Positions 20,559-32,160 of a DNA stretch of 64,000 bases are shown piece by piece. The stretch is from Saccharina japonica (lineage: Eukaryota > Sar > Phaeophyceae > Laminariales > Laminariaceae). The DNA lies in assembly GCA_008828725.1 (NCBI GenBank), contig MEHQ01002047.1:39777-103776 (forward strand). The letters run 5' to 3'. Positions within the stretch are counted from its first letter, which is position 1, and the number at the start of each line of letters is the position of its first letter. The position numbers were made by a program, and so were the translations under genes. The notes under the pieces are model-generated. The model worked only from the letters and a program-made list of their open reading frames with translations. It was not told the origin of the DNA and made no database searches.

Positions 20559-21600
20559 TCCCTTCTATCCCGTCTATGTCTTTTGTCCCTTCCACCTGTT
20601 CTATCCCTTCTACCCCTTCTATTGTATCTATCCCTTCTGTTGTTTCTATCCCTTCTATCACTTCTACGCCTTCTACCCCTTCTGTCCCTTCTGTCTTTTC
20701 TGTCCCTTCTATCCCTTCTGTCCCTTCTATCCCTTCCATCCCTTCTATCCCCTCTATCCCTTCTATCCATTTTGTCCCTTCTGTCCCTTCTATCCCTTCT
20801 ATCCTTTCTATCCCTTCTATCCCTTCTGTCCCTTCCATCCCTTCTATCCCTTCTATCCCGTATATCCTTTTTGTCCCTTCCACCTCTTCTATCCCTTCTA
20901 TCCTTTCTGTCGTGTTTACCCCTTCTATCGCTTCTATCGCTTCTATCCCTTCTGTCCCTTCTATCCCTTCTATCCCTTCTATCTTTTCTATCCCTTCTGT
21001 CTCTTCTATCCCTTCTATCCTTTCTATCCCGTCTATCCCTTCTATCCCTGCTGGCCCTTACATGCCTTATATCCCGTGTATCCCTTGTATCCGTTGTAGC
21101 ACGTGTATCCCTTGTATCACGTATTTCCCTTGTATCCCCTATGTCCCTTCTATCCCTTCTATCCCTTCTATCCCATCTGTCCCTTGTATCCCTCCTATCT
21201 GCTGTATCCCTTGTTATCCCTTGTATCCCTTGTATCCCTTGTATCCCTTGCATCCCTTCTGTCCCTTCCGTCCCTTCTATTCCTTCCATCCCTTCTATCC
21301 CTTCTATCCCTTCTATCCCTTCTATCCCTTCTATCCGTTCTGTCGTTTCTGTCCCTTCTGTCCCTTTTATCCCTTCTATCCCTTCTATCCCTTATTTCCC
21401 TGCCAGCCCTTACACCCATTTTATCTCGTGTATCCCTTGTATCCGTTGTAGCACGTGTATCCCTTGTATCACGTACCAGATATATCCCTTGTATCAATTA
21501 TACCCCTTGTATCCCTTATATCCCATAAAATGGATCCTAAAAGGGTAAAGCGAAAGGCATGTATCCCTTATATCCCATAAAATGGGTCCCAAAGGGGTAA
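20559..21600 (+). repeat. 9-bp minisatellite, TATCCCTTC/TGTCCCTTC, with a higher-order duplication
   Basis: About 110 units of YATCCCTTC and variants. All six frames are open for long stretches because 9 is a multiple of 3 (Ile-Pro-Ser or Leu-Ser-Leu strings on plus, Glu-Gly or Arg-Asp strings on minus); none looks like a gene. A block containing GTATCCGTTGTAGCACG occurs at about 21085 and again at about 21441, a higher-order duplication of ~356 bp. The right end holds a duplicated ATATCCCATAAAATGG segment. Confidence 0.9.
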
Positions 21601-22464
21601 AACGAGGTCACACATACCGCGAAAGAGAATAGTACTGGAACTCCCTGAGAGGTATTAACCCATCCACCGGACATATTACGATCTACAGGGCTGTGGTTTG
21701 CTGTATTCACTTTGTTTGGTGGGTTGAAAACATATTTGAAGCCGCCGAAAATAGAGGAGGAGCTGATTGGTTAATCAGGTGAACCCGAAGGCGCTAGCCA
21801 AGCAGAAGTTGTTGCTCAGATTGCTGACTAATCAACCGAGCGAACCCAAGAACCGGACAAAACAAATACAACCGCCAAAGTTTCGTACCGATCCAAGCCA
21901 GGAAACATGAATTACTATGTATAAATAAAAAATGCAGTCTATAATTCATGTGCGCCCCCACCCGCGGCGACTTGGACTATTTTTGCTCATTTCATGCCGA
22001 GTAGGAATGGACGACGTACACATACCTGTCAAGAAAGATCTCGTAGGTCGGTCGGTCAGATGTTGGGGGAATGGGGGATGTTTCTGATTTGTGTGTGTGG
22101 GATTCAACCTTCTTCTGCTTGACCACAGCAAGTAAGTTCAACAGGTGGCATCCCGACCGAGGTAACAACACGATCAAATCTTCCCGGGCGTTTGGTTTGT
22201 TTGCTGCTGCATGTGTTTTGTGTGAAATACCCCGAGGAGGAGTGGAATTCCCATTTATTGGCTGCAAACGTCCACAGCAAATCGCCACAGCAACCGGCTT
22301 CGTGTCGTAGCCGCGTGGCACGGCGTGTGCGTGTCTGTAGAGTAGTTCCCAAACGTACACACATACCAGGTGTTGCGTTAGTTGCTGTTTTGTTTGCTGT
22401 AGCACGTTTCATTTCCATGCACGCAACGCATGCGAGTATTACGCCGTAAACCTCCCTGCTTATT
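21601..22464. other. No gene recognised
   Basis: Short open frames only, without splice support. No repeat family recognised. Confidence 0.45.
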
Positions 22465-22554
22465 GTATACCGCTCTGAAACCGAAATGTAAGGACCATTT
22501 CGATGACATGCTAATGAACAAACGGTCCTTACATTTCGGTTCAGAGTGGTATAC
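22465..22554. mobile_element. 90-nt TA-flanked hairpin element
   Basis: Arms of about 31 nt, beginning GTATACCGCTCTGAAACCGA and closing with TTTCGGTTCAGAGTGGTATA, pair almost perfectly around a loop of about 28 nt. TA flanks the CCGCTCTG...CAGAGTGG core. Related hairpins with the GGACGGAAATATA arm occur at 50700 and 62338. It may be a tiny Tc1/mariner-type MITE; its transcript would also resemble a small-RNA precursor. Confidence 0.65.
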
Positions 22555-23084
22555 GCGTTATCGTCCTTCACTTTCTCGCATGTTGACTGTTATGCCACAT
22601 AATATGATATATAGCCATTAACGATCAGCGCACAACATACGTGCGAATTATCAAACACGCACACAGCACGGATACTTACAGCAGCACCTCGTACCATTCA
22701 TGTACGTACATGTTAACCAATTATGTGCGACGGCGTACTATACAGCCCTGGAAAATATTTACGGGAAACGCTACGGACAAGCGATACGAGCAACTAGCTA
22801 GCCGCTACAGCCCTTAAGAGGGCCCTCGATACAACAAAATACAACGATGTTTCAGTCTTATCATACCCCTAGTAGTATATAACATCATATAATACATCAT
22901 TCGATACTCCATGCCAAGCGCCTGCTTACCGTACACCCCTTTGTACTGGAGTCCGACATTGAAATGTACCACCTGCTCCCACCCGAACCCGAACCCGCCC
23001 ACAAGGCGCTGAAATGTAATTAACCCTAGTTGGAACCGCCGGAGGAAACAAAGGCCTGCCTTGTACGTAGGGTTGGCGGCTAAT
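22555..23084. other. No gene recognised
   Basis: AT-rich spacer with short frames; nothing supported. Confidence 0.4.
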
Positions 23085-23274
23085 TTTCTGAGCTCCCCAC
23101 ATGAGAAGAGCTCTAAATATCACCCGACACATGACTCTCGGAAGAAATGTTATTCGAGGATGAAGCCGGGGCCAAGGTTTCTATGCACTACGTAGTGTAA
23201 AAGTAGTCCTAAAAAAACAAATAGACCAGTAAAGGCATCAAACTAACCGGTGAACTTCTCTCTAGAGGAGTTCA
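23085..23274. repeat. F3-like MITE body
   Basis: TTTTCTGAGCTCCCCACATG and AATATCACCCGACACATG match the F3 copy at 19941. The far end runs into the F1 copy at 23275. Confidence 0.55.
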
Positions 23275-23565
23275 GACGCTTGCTGCGATGGATCTAGCAC
23301 TTTTTGGCTTAAGCGCTTGCTGAAGGTCGGGGATCCTCAACCCCGACTCTAAATTTCTGTGTTGCAATATGTTTCGTCGTATACTTAGCTTAACCCCTTA
23401 AGAACTGGTCCCCCGTTTTTGGGGACAAAATACTTGGAAATAGTATGAAAAAGTTGTTTTCAGTTCTGAATGGGTTAAGGCCATGGGATTGTTGATCGGG
23501 TATCATATCACTTTTGTTTTCCTCCAAAACCAGATTGTGGGCGGGGTATAGAGCTCCTTAATTAA
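23275..23565 (-). mobile_element. F1 MITE interrupted by a TTAA-flanked MITE
   Basis: Starts GACGCTTGCTGCGATGG. The F1 words GTTTCGTCGTATACTT and GATCGGGTATCATATCACTT flank an 81-bp insertion at TTAA (23394-23474). The body continues through TTTTCCTCCAAAACC to about 23565, where another F1 copy abuts. Confidence 0.65.
23394..23474. mobile_element. 81-bp piggyBac-like MITE at TTAA
   Basis: TTAA at 23390-23393 and at 23475-23478. The ends CCCCTTAAGAACTGG and CAGTTCTGAATGGG are inverted. The inner word TTGGGGACAAAATACTTGGAA is shared, in reverse orientation, with a copy at 55018. TTAA target choice is characteristic of piggyBac-type elements. Confidence 0.75.
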
Positions 23566-23812
23566 AGAGGCATGCTACGATAGAGGTGCACCATGTTTTT
23601 TCTAAGCTCCTCACTTAAGGAGCGTCATACCTCACCGAAACAATGATTTTGGAGGGGCATAAAAGTGCTGCCGGATGCGAAATCTCATGACCGAAGTATA
23701 CTCTGAAAAATATTTCGTCACAAGAATGAAAGTCCGACGAATTTGGGTTAAGGAGCCCGATCGTTCAGAAAACGATTCAGCCAAAAAGTGCTACCTCTAC
23801 CGTAGCACTAGC
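23566..23812 (+). mobile_element. F1 MITE copy, right end altered
   Basis: GGCATGCTACGATAGAGGTG to CTACCTCTACCGTAGCACTAG. The body is nearly identical to the copy at 17078. The last TIR bases differ, so the right end is mutated or replaced. A second F1-type terminus, GTAGCATGCGTCC, follows at about 23860. Confidence 0.75.
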
Positions 23813-25417
23813 CATAAGCAAGGAGCCTCAGAAACAAAAATGGCGTACATCCAACGTAGCATGCGTCCTCAATCGGTCAGAACAATGTTGAGCCAAGAAC
23901 GTGGAAACCCGACCGTGGCATAAGCCACAGCAGGCTCACCCGCCCCCCTCTCCCTGATACCTCTCAGACCTGATCCCGCCCGGAGAGGCGTATCACGGTA
24001 GGGGTGGAGCTGTTGGGGGCAAAACTGTTCCTGACTGGTGGGGGGGGGGGGGCTTAAACTGAACAATCGCTGGGTTAAGCCATTTTATTTGTGTTTCACG
24101 CGAGTTTTCGATCTATACCTCATGGCGTTATTCATAGGGTTGCGCTTTCACTTTTTCTATAACGTCAGCTTTTTTTGAGTTATTTCTTTTCATAGATAGA
24201 GCTTGCCCGAAGTGAGGAGCGGCAGAAAATCGTAGATGTGTGCAGCACCCCCCTAACGTGGCCCCGAGTGTGAATGCCGCGTTATAATTGAACCCCCCGA
24301 GTCCAGCAGTGCAACGTGCTCTTCGTGGCGGACGCTACTGTAGGATTGTCGTGTTTCCCCCTCAAGCCCCCGGAATGTGTTGAGACACCGTCCCCCCATA
24401 TAAATACTATTTCTTCTCACTACTGTAAACATTGCTGTTTTAAGATTTTGAGGACCAACACCATTGCTGTCCGGTCGAAGGTTTGCGTATCCGCCTTATG
24501 CCCCCCAGGGGAGGGGGAGCGCGAAGAATCCATTGCCAATTGAAGCAACGGTCACACCGGCAACAACCCGGCCTCGCTAGATTTGACGGCGATCCCTTTC
24601 TAAACGGTAGTTGCACAACACCTGACGGGATGACAGAACCCCATGGAAATCAGTATAGCAAGCCAATTCTATCAGTCTGGCTCCTTTCGTCACCAAACGT
24701 CAGGGTTCGCTTCGACACACTTGTACAGGTTTCCTTACTCCAACGTACGCATACTGTAGGGTCCGCTCGCGAACCCTTCTTGAGTGTCGACTCCTAAGCT
24801 GCACCCAGGCTCGTTTCGAGCGCCATGGATGTGGGGCTGTCACCCCGCGTTTCTGCTCATCATGGCACTTTTGCGACGGACGGCGCGGTTGGGGCTTGAA
24901 AACGAAACTACTTGTACTAGTTGGCACGGTACCTCTACTACAGCAAAGTAGCATATTGCTTTCTAGGACTACCGTAACGCGAAGGTTTGGTCGGGTTGCC
25001 CGAAATATCGTTTTCGAGGTTCGGCTTTTGTCGGGTGAGATATTGACCGCTTCATGTGAGGAGCTCGGCAAAATAAAGCACCACCCCAACAAGGCATTGT
25101 TCACACCGTCCCCTGTTGCGGAAGCCTGATTGGTCACCGAGACGGTCTTCAAAACCGCCTCCCTCATCCACCCCTTTTTTCCTCGTCATGGGTGTTGTAC
25201 GGTACGCACCTTCCCCCCAAGACTCTCCCTCCAAGGGAAAAATCAGAGAAGATAACCACATCGTCGAGGTGGTGACCGTAGGAGCAGAGCGGTATACATG
25301 ACATTCCTCTCACGCGAACATTTCACGGCGATCAGCGCGAGTAAGGTGGGCTTAAGCTTGTTGGAATAGCAGCATATAACTCTGCATAGGAACACTTATT
25401 AGTAGTAGCCTCTACCC
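23813..25417. other. No confident gene; MITE remnants near 23.99-24.26 kb
   Basis: ATCACGGTAGGGGTGGAGC at about 23993 resembles an F3-type end and the following 250 bp has F1-like words. Elsewhere, short frames without splice support. Confidence 0.4.
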
Positions 25418-26585
25418 ATGTCGATCGCCCCCCCCCCACCCCCCCCCCCCCCCCTTCTTTGCGTTTTCCCATGCCTTATCCTCAGCCTTGAACGCACCTC
25501 TACCGGCACTACTGGCACCATTGCCACTACCACCACCACGAGCACGACCACCACCGATATCGCAGTCTCTTCACCGGCGCCACCACCACCCGTTTACCCA
25601 ACACATCACACCAACACCATCATCTTCGCCCCCACAACCACCACGATTGACGCCACCGTCTATTTCTTCGCCACCACACCCAACGGCACGCCGCATACCA
25701 CCACCACCACCACCACCACCACCCCCCTTACAACTCCACCACAGCTCCACCACAGGTCCCTCACGGCAACCACCTCAACGATCACCGTCATTGTCGTCGC
25801 CACCATTACCGTCACCACCCTCACGATGACAACCACCCCTATCATCGCTGCTACCGCCGTTGCCACACTATAGCGACTACCACCACCACCACCACCACCA
25901 CCACCACCACCGCCGTCACCACCACTACCACCACCACCGCCACGACTACTACCACAAGCACTGTCGTTGCAACTACCACGATCACCATGAACACCACCAC
26001 CACCAACTCTACCAGGACCATCGCTACCATACCCACCACCACCAACGTCCTCGCCTTCTCCCCACCGCCGCGACAACCACCGCCACCAATGCCACCACCA
26101 CCACCGTCGCCAAAGCTCCCAGTATTGCCACTCATATCGCCATAACACCACCACTACCACCACCACCACCACCACCACCACTACCAACACCAACACCGCC
26201 ACTACCACCACCACCACCACCACCACTACCAGCAACACCAACACCAACACCAACACCGCCGCCACCGCCACCACCAACACCAACAACAACAGCACCACCA
26301 CCACCAACACCAGCACCAACACCGCCATCACCACCGCCGCCACCACCAACAACATCACCAACAGCACCGACACCAACACCACCAACATCAACACCGATAC
26401 CTCCACCAACATAAACAACATAAACAACATCAACGCCAACAACACCAATACCACCACCACTCCCACCTCTACCACCACCACCAACCACCACCACCAACAC
26501 CAGCATTACCACCACCTCCACCACAACCCCCCCCCCCCCCCCCCTCCCAACCACCACCACTACCACCACCACCGCCTCCACCGAA
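25418..26585 (+). repeat. ACC-rich degenerate triplet repeat (1.17 kb)
   Basis: Begins with poly(C) at 25430-25453 and continues as CACCAC/CAACAC triplets with substitutions. It opens Thr/Pro-rich plus frames and Val/Gly-rich minus frames of up to 274 codons. These are repeat by-products. Poly(C) recurs at 26526-26544. Confidence 0.9.
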
Positions 26586-27007
26586 TGATGGATGCCTGCC
26601 GTTTTCGCCATTTTAGTTCAGTTTGGAGCGTCGTCGACCGCTTATGTATCGTAAAACTACCGTTGGGTTCCGACAGGGGTGCGTTGGGTTTTTCAGTGCT
26701 CGTTTTCTCGACGACGGTAAAATTGTTCCAAAGTCAACCATTCTACATTTCGGACGGCTCTCGACCAAATATTCATGCCTCGGTACAGGTCATGGATCTA
26801 TCTATCATGATCTAGATCATCTAGCTCTTCTTCCCGCCGTTGTGGGAGGTTGTGCAGGATCTGTACAGTACAGATCCCACCCAGGAAACATGTGCTACTG
26901 TATATTTCGACGCTTGATACGGTGGTAGTGGTGCACCGTGTTTGTTTTTGCCTTATAAGGGCGGTCACTTGAGGAGGTCTATACCTTACCCAAAAAAATA
27001 TTTTTTG

Positions 27008-27272
27008 GACTGGTGCTACGGTAGGGGGGTCATGTATAGGTGCTTGTTTTGCGCCTGCACAGAGCCACTGGGGCCGAGTGACTCCTTTACTGCGTTGTAC
27101 TCACAACCCTTTGTTTTTGTTGTTCTATATGAACCGCCATTGGAGGTCTTGTTACGTAACGGGAACAAACTATGTTCAGATTCCATGTTCAGTTAGATTT
27201 GGAGCCACTCGTCCGAGTGGCCCAAAACCCGGTAGTGAAAATGTGGGTACCCCCCCTATCGAAGCACCCGTC
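27008..27272. mobile_element. F2 MITE (265 bp), target duplication TTTG
   Basis: GACTGGTGCTACGGTAGGGG to TATCGAAGCACCCGTC. TTTG at 27004-27007 and 27273-27276. The middle has diverged from the other two F2 copies. Confidence 0.8.
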
Positions 27273-27330
27273 TTTGGAGGAACAGATAAGGGCTACCCGA
27301 TGACCAATCCCACGGCCTAAGTATGATAAT

Positions 27331-27597
27331 GGCTGGTGCTACGGTAGGGGGGTCGCTTTGAAGTCTGTTATTTTCAGCGGATGAGAGCCACTCCGCCGAG
27401 TGACCATCATATCTCTTCGAGGTTTGTAAGTCTTAACGCTTTACGTTTTCGAGATATGCACCACCATTGTATGCTTGCTACTCTGCGACAACAACATATT
27501 GCTGCGTCCAGTTTTAAGTGAGGTACAGAGTCACTCGCCCGAGTGGAGCAAACGTGGTAATGAAAATCAGGCTACCCCCCCTACCGTGGCACCAGTC
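27331..27597. mobile_element. F2 MITE copy
   Basis: GGCTGGTGCTACGGTAGGGG to CCCTACCGTGGCACCAGTC. The body is close to the 15114 copy (AGCGGATGAGAGCCACTCCG; GAGTCACTCGCCCGAGTGG). The target duplication is not clear. Confidence 0.8.
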
Positions 27598-27719
27598 ATT
27601 CTATGGACAGTATTGCAACGCAATAATGGAAGACAGACGAGTGTGGGTTAAGGCGCGCGATCATTCAGAAAAACAATTCAGCCAAAATAAGGTATACCTC
27701 TATCATCGTAGAACGTGTC

Positions 27720-27835
27720 AAAGGTCGTGCAGGACTTACGTCCGACATATCCCACCCAGGAAACATGTCCTACTGCTGTGAATCATGCAGGTTCTATGAG
27801 TCCCACCCGGGAACTTGAGCTATAGATTATACCGA
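27720..27835 (+). repeat. Short direct repeats matching 26846-26902
   Basis: A ~57-bp unit ending CCCACCCAGGAAACATG occurs at 26846-26902, 27724-27780 and, partly, at 27783-27825. The F1 nest sits between units one and two. From 27836 to 28245 nothing is recognised. Confidence 0.6.
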
Positions 27836-28245
27836 AAAAAACGGGGGGTAGACCTTCCCTCAAATATCTAGACCATCGATCATCTGTCCGAGGTATGAAA
27901 TATTTCCGAAAACAGTTTTGTTTTTAGTTTTTTTTCGGTTTTTGGCAACCTTTCCGTTCTGGGAAATTCAAGCGCTAAAAAAAACGAGTTTTAGCCTCCC
28001 TGTGTGAACTTACCACTCTTTACAGCAGTTTTACTCAGAATTTTACTTAAACCACTTGTCTTGCAGGAGTAAGAAGCCTGAAATCAACACTGCGTCAGTG
28101 TTGATGAGGGTTTTGACGAGATTCTTGTCATTAACAAAAAAAAAACAAGTTCGATCTAATGAACTGTTTTCGCGCCTGACTCCTACGAGTACGCCAGACC
28201 AGCTGGTACCTCGTACAGCAACAATACCAAATAGGTTCAACATAC

Positions 28246-28497
28246 GACGCGTGCTACGGTGGAGGTAGCAATTCTTGGCTGAATCTTTTTCTGAACGATC
28301 GGGCTCCTTAACCCAAATTCGTCGGACTTTCACTTTTGTGACGAAATATGTTTCAGAGTATACTTCGGTCAGGATATTTCTCATCCGGCAGCACTTTTAA
28401 TTTCCTCCAAAATCATTTTTTTCGGTGAGGTTATGACGCTCCTTGAGTGAGAAGCTCAGAAAAACAAACATGGTGCGCCTCTCTCGTAGCATGCGTC
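28246..28497 (-). mobile_element. F1 MITE (252 bp), target duplication ATAC
   Basis: GACGCGTGCTACGGTGGAGG to CTCTCTCGTAGCATGCGTC, with ATAC at 28242-28245 and 28498-28501. It is in reverse orientation relative to the copy at 17078, with which it shares most of its body. Confidence 0.88.
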
Positions 28498-28612
28498 ATA
28501 CGATGAGTATTATGTGAAGTTGATTCGGAGCGTTTTGTTTAAGTCTCCTCCTTTCGTCCGGCTGCACGGCGTTAGCATACTGTTAGGAACGCAGAGACAA
28601 TTCGTTTCGACC

Positions 28613-28886
28613 GACGCACGCTACCGCGGTAAAGGTGCACCAAGCCTTTTTGTTTTGGTTTCCTGAGAGTGGTATGGTCACTTGAGCAACTCTACATGTA
28701 CCTCACGACCAAAAAAATGGTTTTGGAGGAAACTAAAACTGCACCCGATGAAACAACTATAAAACGTTTTTTTTTGCCACACAAGAACGAAATCTCGACG
28801 ATTTTGGGGGTAACTTAAGGGTCCCGACCATTCAGAAGACATTTCAGCACAAAAAAAACACGGTATACCTCTATCGTAGCAGGCTT
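28613..28886 (+). mobile_element. F1 MITE copy with extended palindromic flanks
   Basis: GACGCACGCTACCGCGGTAA to CCTCTATCGTAGCAGGCTTC. The flanks TTCGACC and GGTCGAA are complementary, extending the inverted repeat instead of forming a direct duplication. Confidence 0.75.
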
Positions 28887-29639
28887 CGGTCGAAGAAGGG
28901 CCGCCCCTTTCCGCCAGGCGGTAGTAGTACTCAATAATAGTGATGGTGTTGTTGCGGCCTATCTATGGTATGTTGAGGAGAGTAGCAATCAACTTTGGTG
29001 TAGACCCGGCGTAGAGAGTCGTCTGACGGAGGGAGGGGGGGGGGGGGCTTTTACTTTGCCCCCAGCCGCCGCCCGCAACAAAAAAAAAATGCCGCCTATC
29101 ATAGCATCAGTAAGAAGGTAAACTCTGTTGTGGCAGATCGTGTGCCTCGCTGGTGGAAGTTAATTAGCTCGCACCAACTCAAGTGATTGATTGATGTACC
29201 CACCTATACACTATTAATACATTACATACGAAGTATATACAATACTGGGTGGCATGTTGTATGTCAGGGGCGGGCGGGTAATAGGCCTGCACGACATGCG
29301 CAAATAACGGCATATCATTGTACAATGTATGTAGTATACAACATTACATCATTATCGTGTTCATCGCGTGCATCATGCCTCATGCATCACGCCTTGCCCC
29401 TGTATCAGTGGTATTAATAGTTCATATATAGAAGTCGAGTGTATGCGCACTAAAACATTAGATGGAACTACGTAGCGTGCTAGGAAAGCAAAACTATTTC
29501 CATGGAACGGAGCGAGTTTCCCCACACGTAACAAAGGGACAACCACCAGCCAGTGCCACGGGGTGTGCCGGCATGTGCATGTGGCTCTATAGGTAGAGCT
29601 CTAGAGCATGTACAAATAATCAGACGCAAGCCTTGGAGC
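28887..29639. other. No gene recognised
   Basis: Poly(G) at 29035-29047, poly(A) near 29080, and otherwise short frames only. Confidence 0.4.
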
Positions 29640-30780
29640 CAGAGCAGTATGCCCACGAAAATCGCAGAGACATAAATGAGTAAAAGAGCGCAAGAAAAAA
29701 GTAGAGAAAACGTGAGCGCAAGGGGAAAACAAATGAACTCAAGCAAAGGTGGCAGCAATGAGTGTGTACAGTAGTTGTAGACGGCCAGGCACGACACAAA
29801 ACGTAGCACCAGCCCCCACTATAGGTAGGCTACTGCTGTATGCCACCATGCATACGTATGTGTTTTATATTGTACATGTGTGCATACCGTTGTACGACAG
29901 GTACAGCAGTAGTAGTAGTAGTCCATGTAATGATTAGTATGCACAAGAATGTAGGACAACACGCGCCCAAGGAAAACTAAACAAAAAAAAATTCCAAACG
30001 AAAAGCAGGCAGCAGCGAGTGGATGCCCCTCGTACGTGTATTATACTGTACATGTGTGCATACCGTTGTGCGACAGTTACATGCAGTATTAATATAGTAG
30101 TAGTTCACATACTTATCAGTACGCACAATAGTGTAGCCGAGAGAGTGAGAGCGCAAGGAAAACAAAAAACGTATTCCAACAAGAAAGCAGGCAGCAGCGC
30201 GTGGATGCCCCACCCCGCCGACTACTACACAAGGCACCACCACCCGTACTCCCAATGAATGGTGGAATATGCCGACATATTGGACGTGCCTACCGTATTT
30301 TCACCTAGAACTCTATTTGCATACTGCCGTAGCCCACAAAGGGCCAGTACTGACTGCAAGTGCACACATACATAAGAGAAACACGAGAGCACAAAGAAAA
30401 CAAAAAACACGCCCCAAGGAAAGCAGGTAGCCATGAGTGTGCAACTCGACGGCCGCAGCAACAAGCAAGTATCACCACAGCCAGTACTCATGATGGGCCA
30501 TGCTGGAATATGTAAGCACACCAAACAAAGTACTAAGTGCAGGCTACAGGTACGCAACAATGCAGTCTACAGTAGAGATCTACCGTACCACAGGTCTAGG
30601 TTATGTGCATTCATGCCATCGTAAACCTATAGCCCACCCATAGAGTCAGTACGCGCAAGAATTACAGTGCGAGGCACAACACGCGCCCAAGGAAAATACC
30701 CAACGCCACAAGAAACGAAGGCAGCAATTAACTTTGTGCATACTTTCGTACAGTTCGTCGACGCCCGAAACACACAAGTA
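29640..30780 (+). repeat. Tandem array of a degenerate ~185-200-bp unit
   Basis: Five to six units share an order of words: TGTACATGTGTGCATACCGT, CAGTACGCACAAGAAT, ACACGCGCCCAAGGAAAA, GAAAGCAGGCAGCAG and GAGTGGATGCCCC. Clear units lie at about 29850-30028, 30030-30215 and 30268-30460, with worn ones either side. No conserved frame. Confidence 0.65.
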
Positions 30781-30884
30781 AGTGAGCCGCCAACCAGTAC
30801 GAGGGGCTATGGTCGTACGGGTATCCCGAGCAATGTCACACGGCATGTGTGTATGTGGTGTGATGCCAAAGTTTATGAGCCTCT

Positions 30885-31300
30885 CAGCTCAGCGTGATGA
30901 ACTGTATCTCATCCGAAGCACGATACTTCGGAGACGAACGTTTGTTTGTTCGCGAACATTGGGGAGGAGCTCTATCTCATCCGGAACACGACCGCGGAAA
31001 CGTTTTTGAATGTCTGCGAGTACTGTAGTAACCCCAACCATCGAAGATTTCTATTGTGCTTGTCCTGCTACGGGGGGGGGCATACTACTGTAGTAGGACC
31101 AAAAATACTGTCAGGGTAAAAACAGAGAAGCACATGGTAAGGTTTTGTGTGTGTGCCATAGGTCCTATTCACTAAGGTCCCCCGACACAACCCATTATCA
31201 TACATCCTAGCTGCTCACTCGAGGAGCAAAGCCGGCCCTAAAATAGTTGCCTCAGAAGGCACATCATAACTGCAACCAATCCCTACCTACCGTGGGATGG
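30885..31300. repeat. F3-like MITE remnants
   Basis: Two related stretches with GAGCTCTATCTCATCCGGAA and ACGTTTGTTTGTTCGCG match F3 bodies. A right-end word, CCTACCTACCGTGGG, occurs near 31291. Confidence 0.5.
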
Positions 31301-32160
31301 GTCTCCAATGGTTGATATATAAATGTAGTGCTCTATGCGATAGGATGACGCATCCCCTGGGGGTGAATTCCAGGGCCGATGTCTTGATCAAAACCATGGG
31401 GGGCTCGCACAACGAGCAAGGAGGCTTCTACTGAGGGTTATATTGCGATACTATTGCGGGAGACCTTGTGGTAACTAGGACCCAAATATTGCTACTGTAG
31501 TAAAAATAGGTATATATATATTTATGTATATATATGCAATTTGTGTATAGCGCAGGCCTCTATTTACCACCCGTAATATAGAAAAAAAGGCGGCTCCATC
31601 AGAGGGGGGCGTCGCACATGGCCTACAGGGCCGGCAGACCAACGCGTGGGACACACGTGAAGGCGAAGCACGTCGTAGGGAGAGCTCTCCCGAAAGAGCG
31701 ACGGGAAGGAGCGCGAAATGGCTACATAATCTGCACAACAATCGTAAACTTGACGGAGCTAAACCCAGTTGCTGCTTGCTGTAGGAGTGATCCTACTTCT
31801 CGTTTCAGTAGTCTGGCCTCGAATCGGGGGTGGAATCCCAACAATCGTCACGATGAACCCGAAACAGGAACACAGGAACATCCCTTTCTGTTACGTACAG
31901 GTTGTTGTTCCCCCCCAAGAAATTCAGTTAATGTCCACGATGTGAAACTACACGATTCAGCGGTGGGTGGATCGGTTTGACAACGCCCCCGTGCACAGTC
32001 GACAAAGAAAGGCGCTCTAACCCGCAGGTTGCGGTATAGGTATTGGCCCTCTCATATGAAACCAGACTTCAGGAAACCTACAGTGGCCTACTGAAGACAT
32101 TGAAACACGGATAACCAAATATTCTGTAGCCCAGGCGCTCCCCTTCCTGCCTATAAGAAA
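31301..32160. other. No confident gene
   Basis: Short frames only; a TATA-rich tract at 31509-31535. An open but unsupported stretch precedes the small ORF at 32161. Confidence 0.35.

Larger units (their letters stand above)
26909..27719 (+). mobile_element. F1 MITE expanded by two nested F2 copies
   Basis: The F1 end GACGCTTGATACGGTGG at 26909 and the end ATCATCGTAGAACGTGTC at 27719 enclose F1 words (ACCTTACCCAAAAAAAT, TTTGGAGGAAC, GTGTGGGTTAAGG, ATTCAGCCAAAA). They are separated by F2 insertions at 27008-27272 and about 27331-27597. Removing both leaves an F1-sized element. Confidence 0.7.

Noticed and set aside
20504-21548. Long Pro/Ser/Ile, Leu/Ser and Arg/Asp frames on both strands
   Set aside because: By-products of a 9-bp repeat, which opens several frames at once.
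25660-26611. Val- or Gly-rich minus frames up to 274 codons
   Set aside because: Reverse translation of ACC triplets.
26623-26760. Plus-frame words GFRQGCVGFF resembling an RT motif
   Set aside because: A single short motif without the catalytic boxes or flanking RT sequence; likely chance or an unrecognisable scrap.
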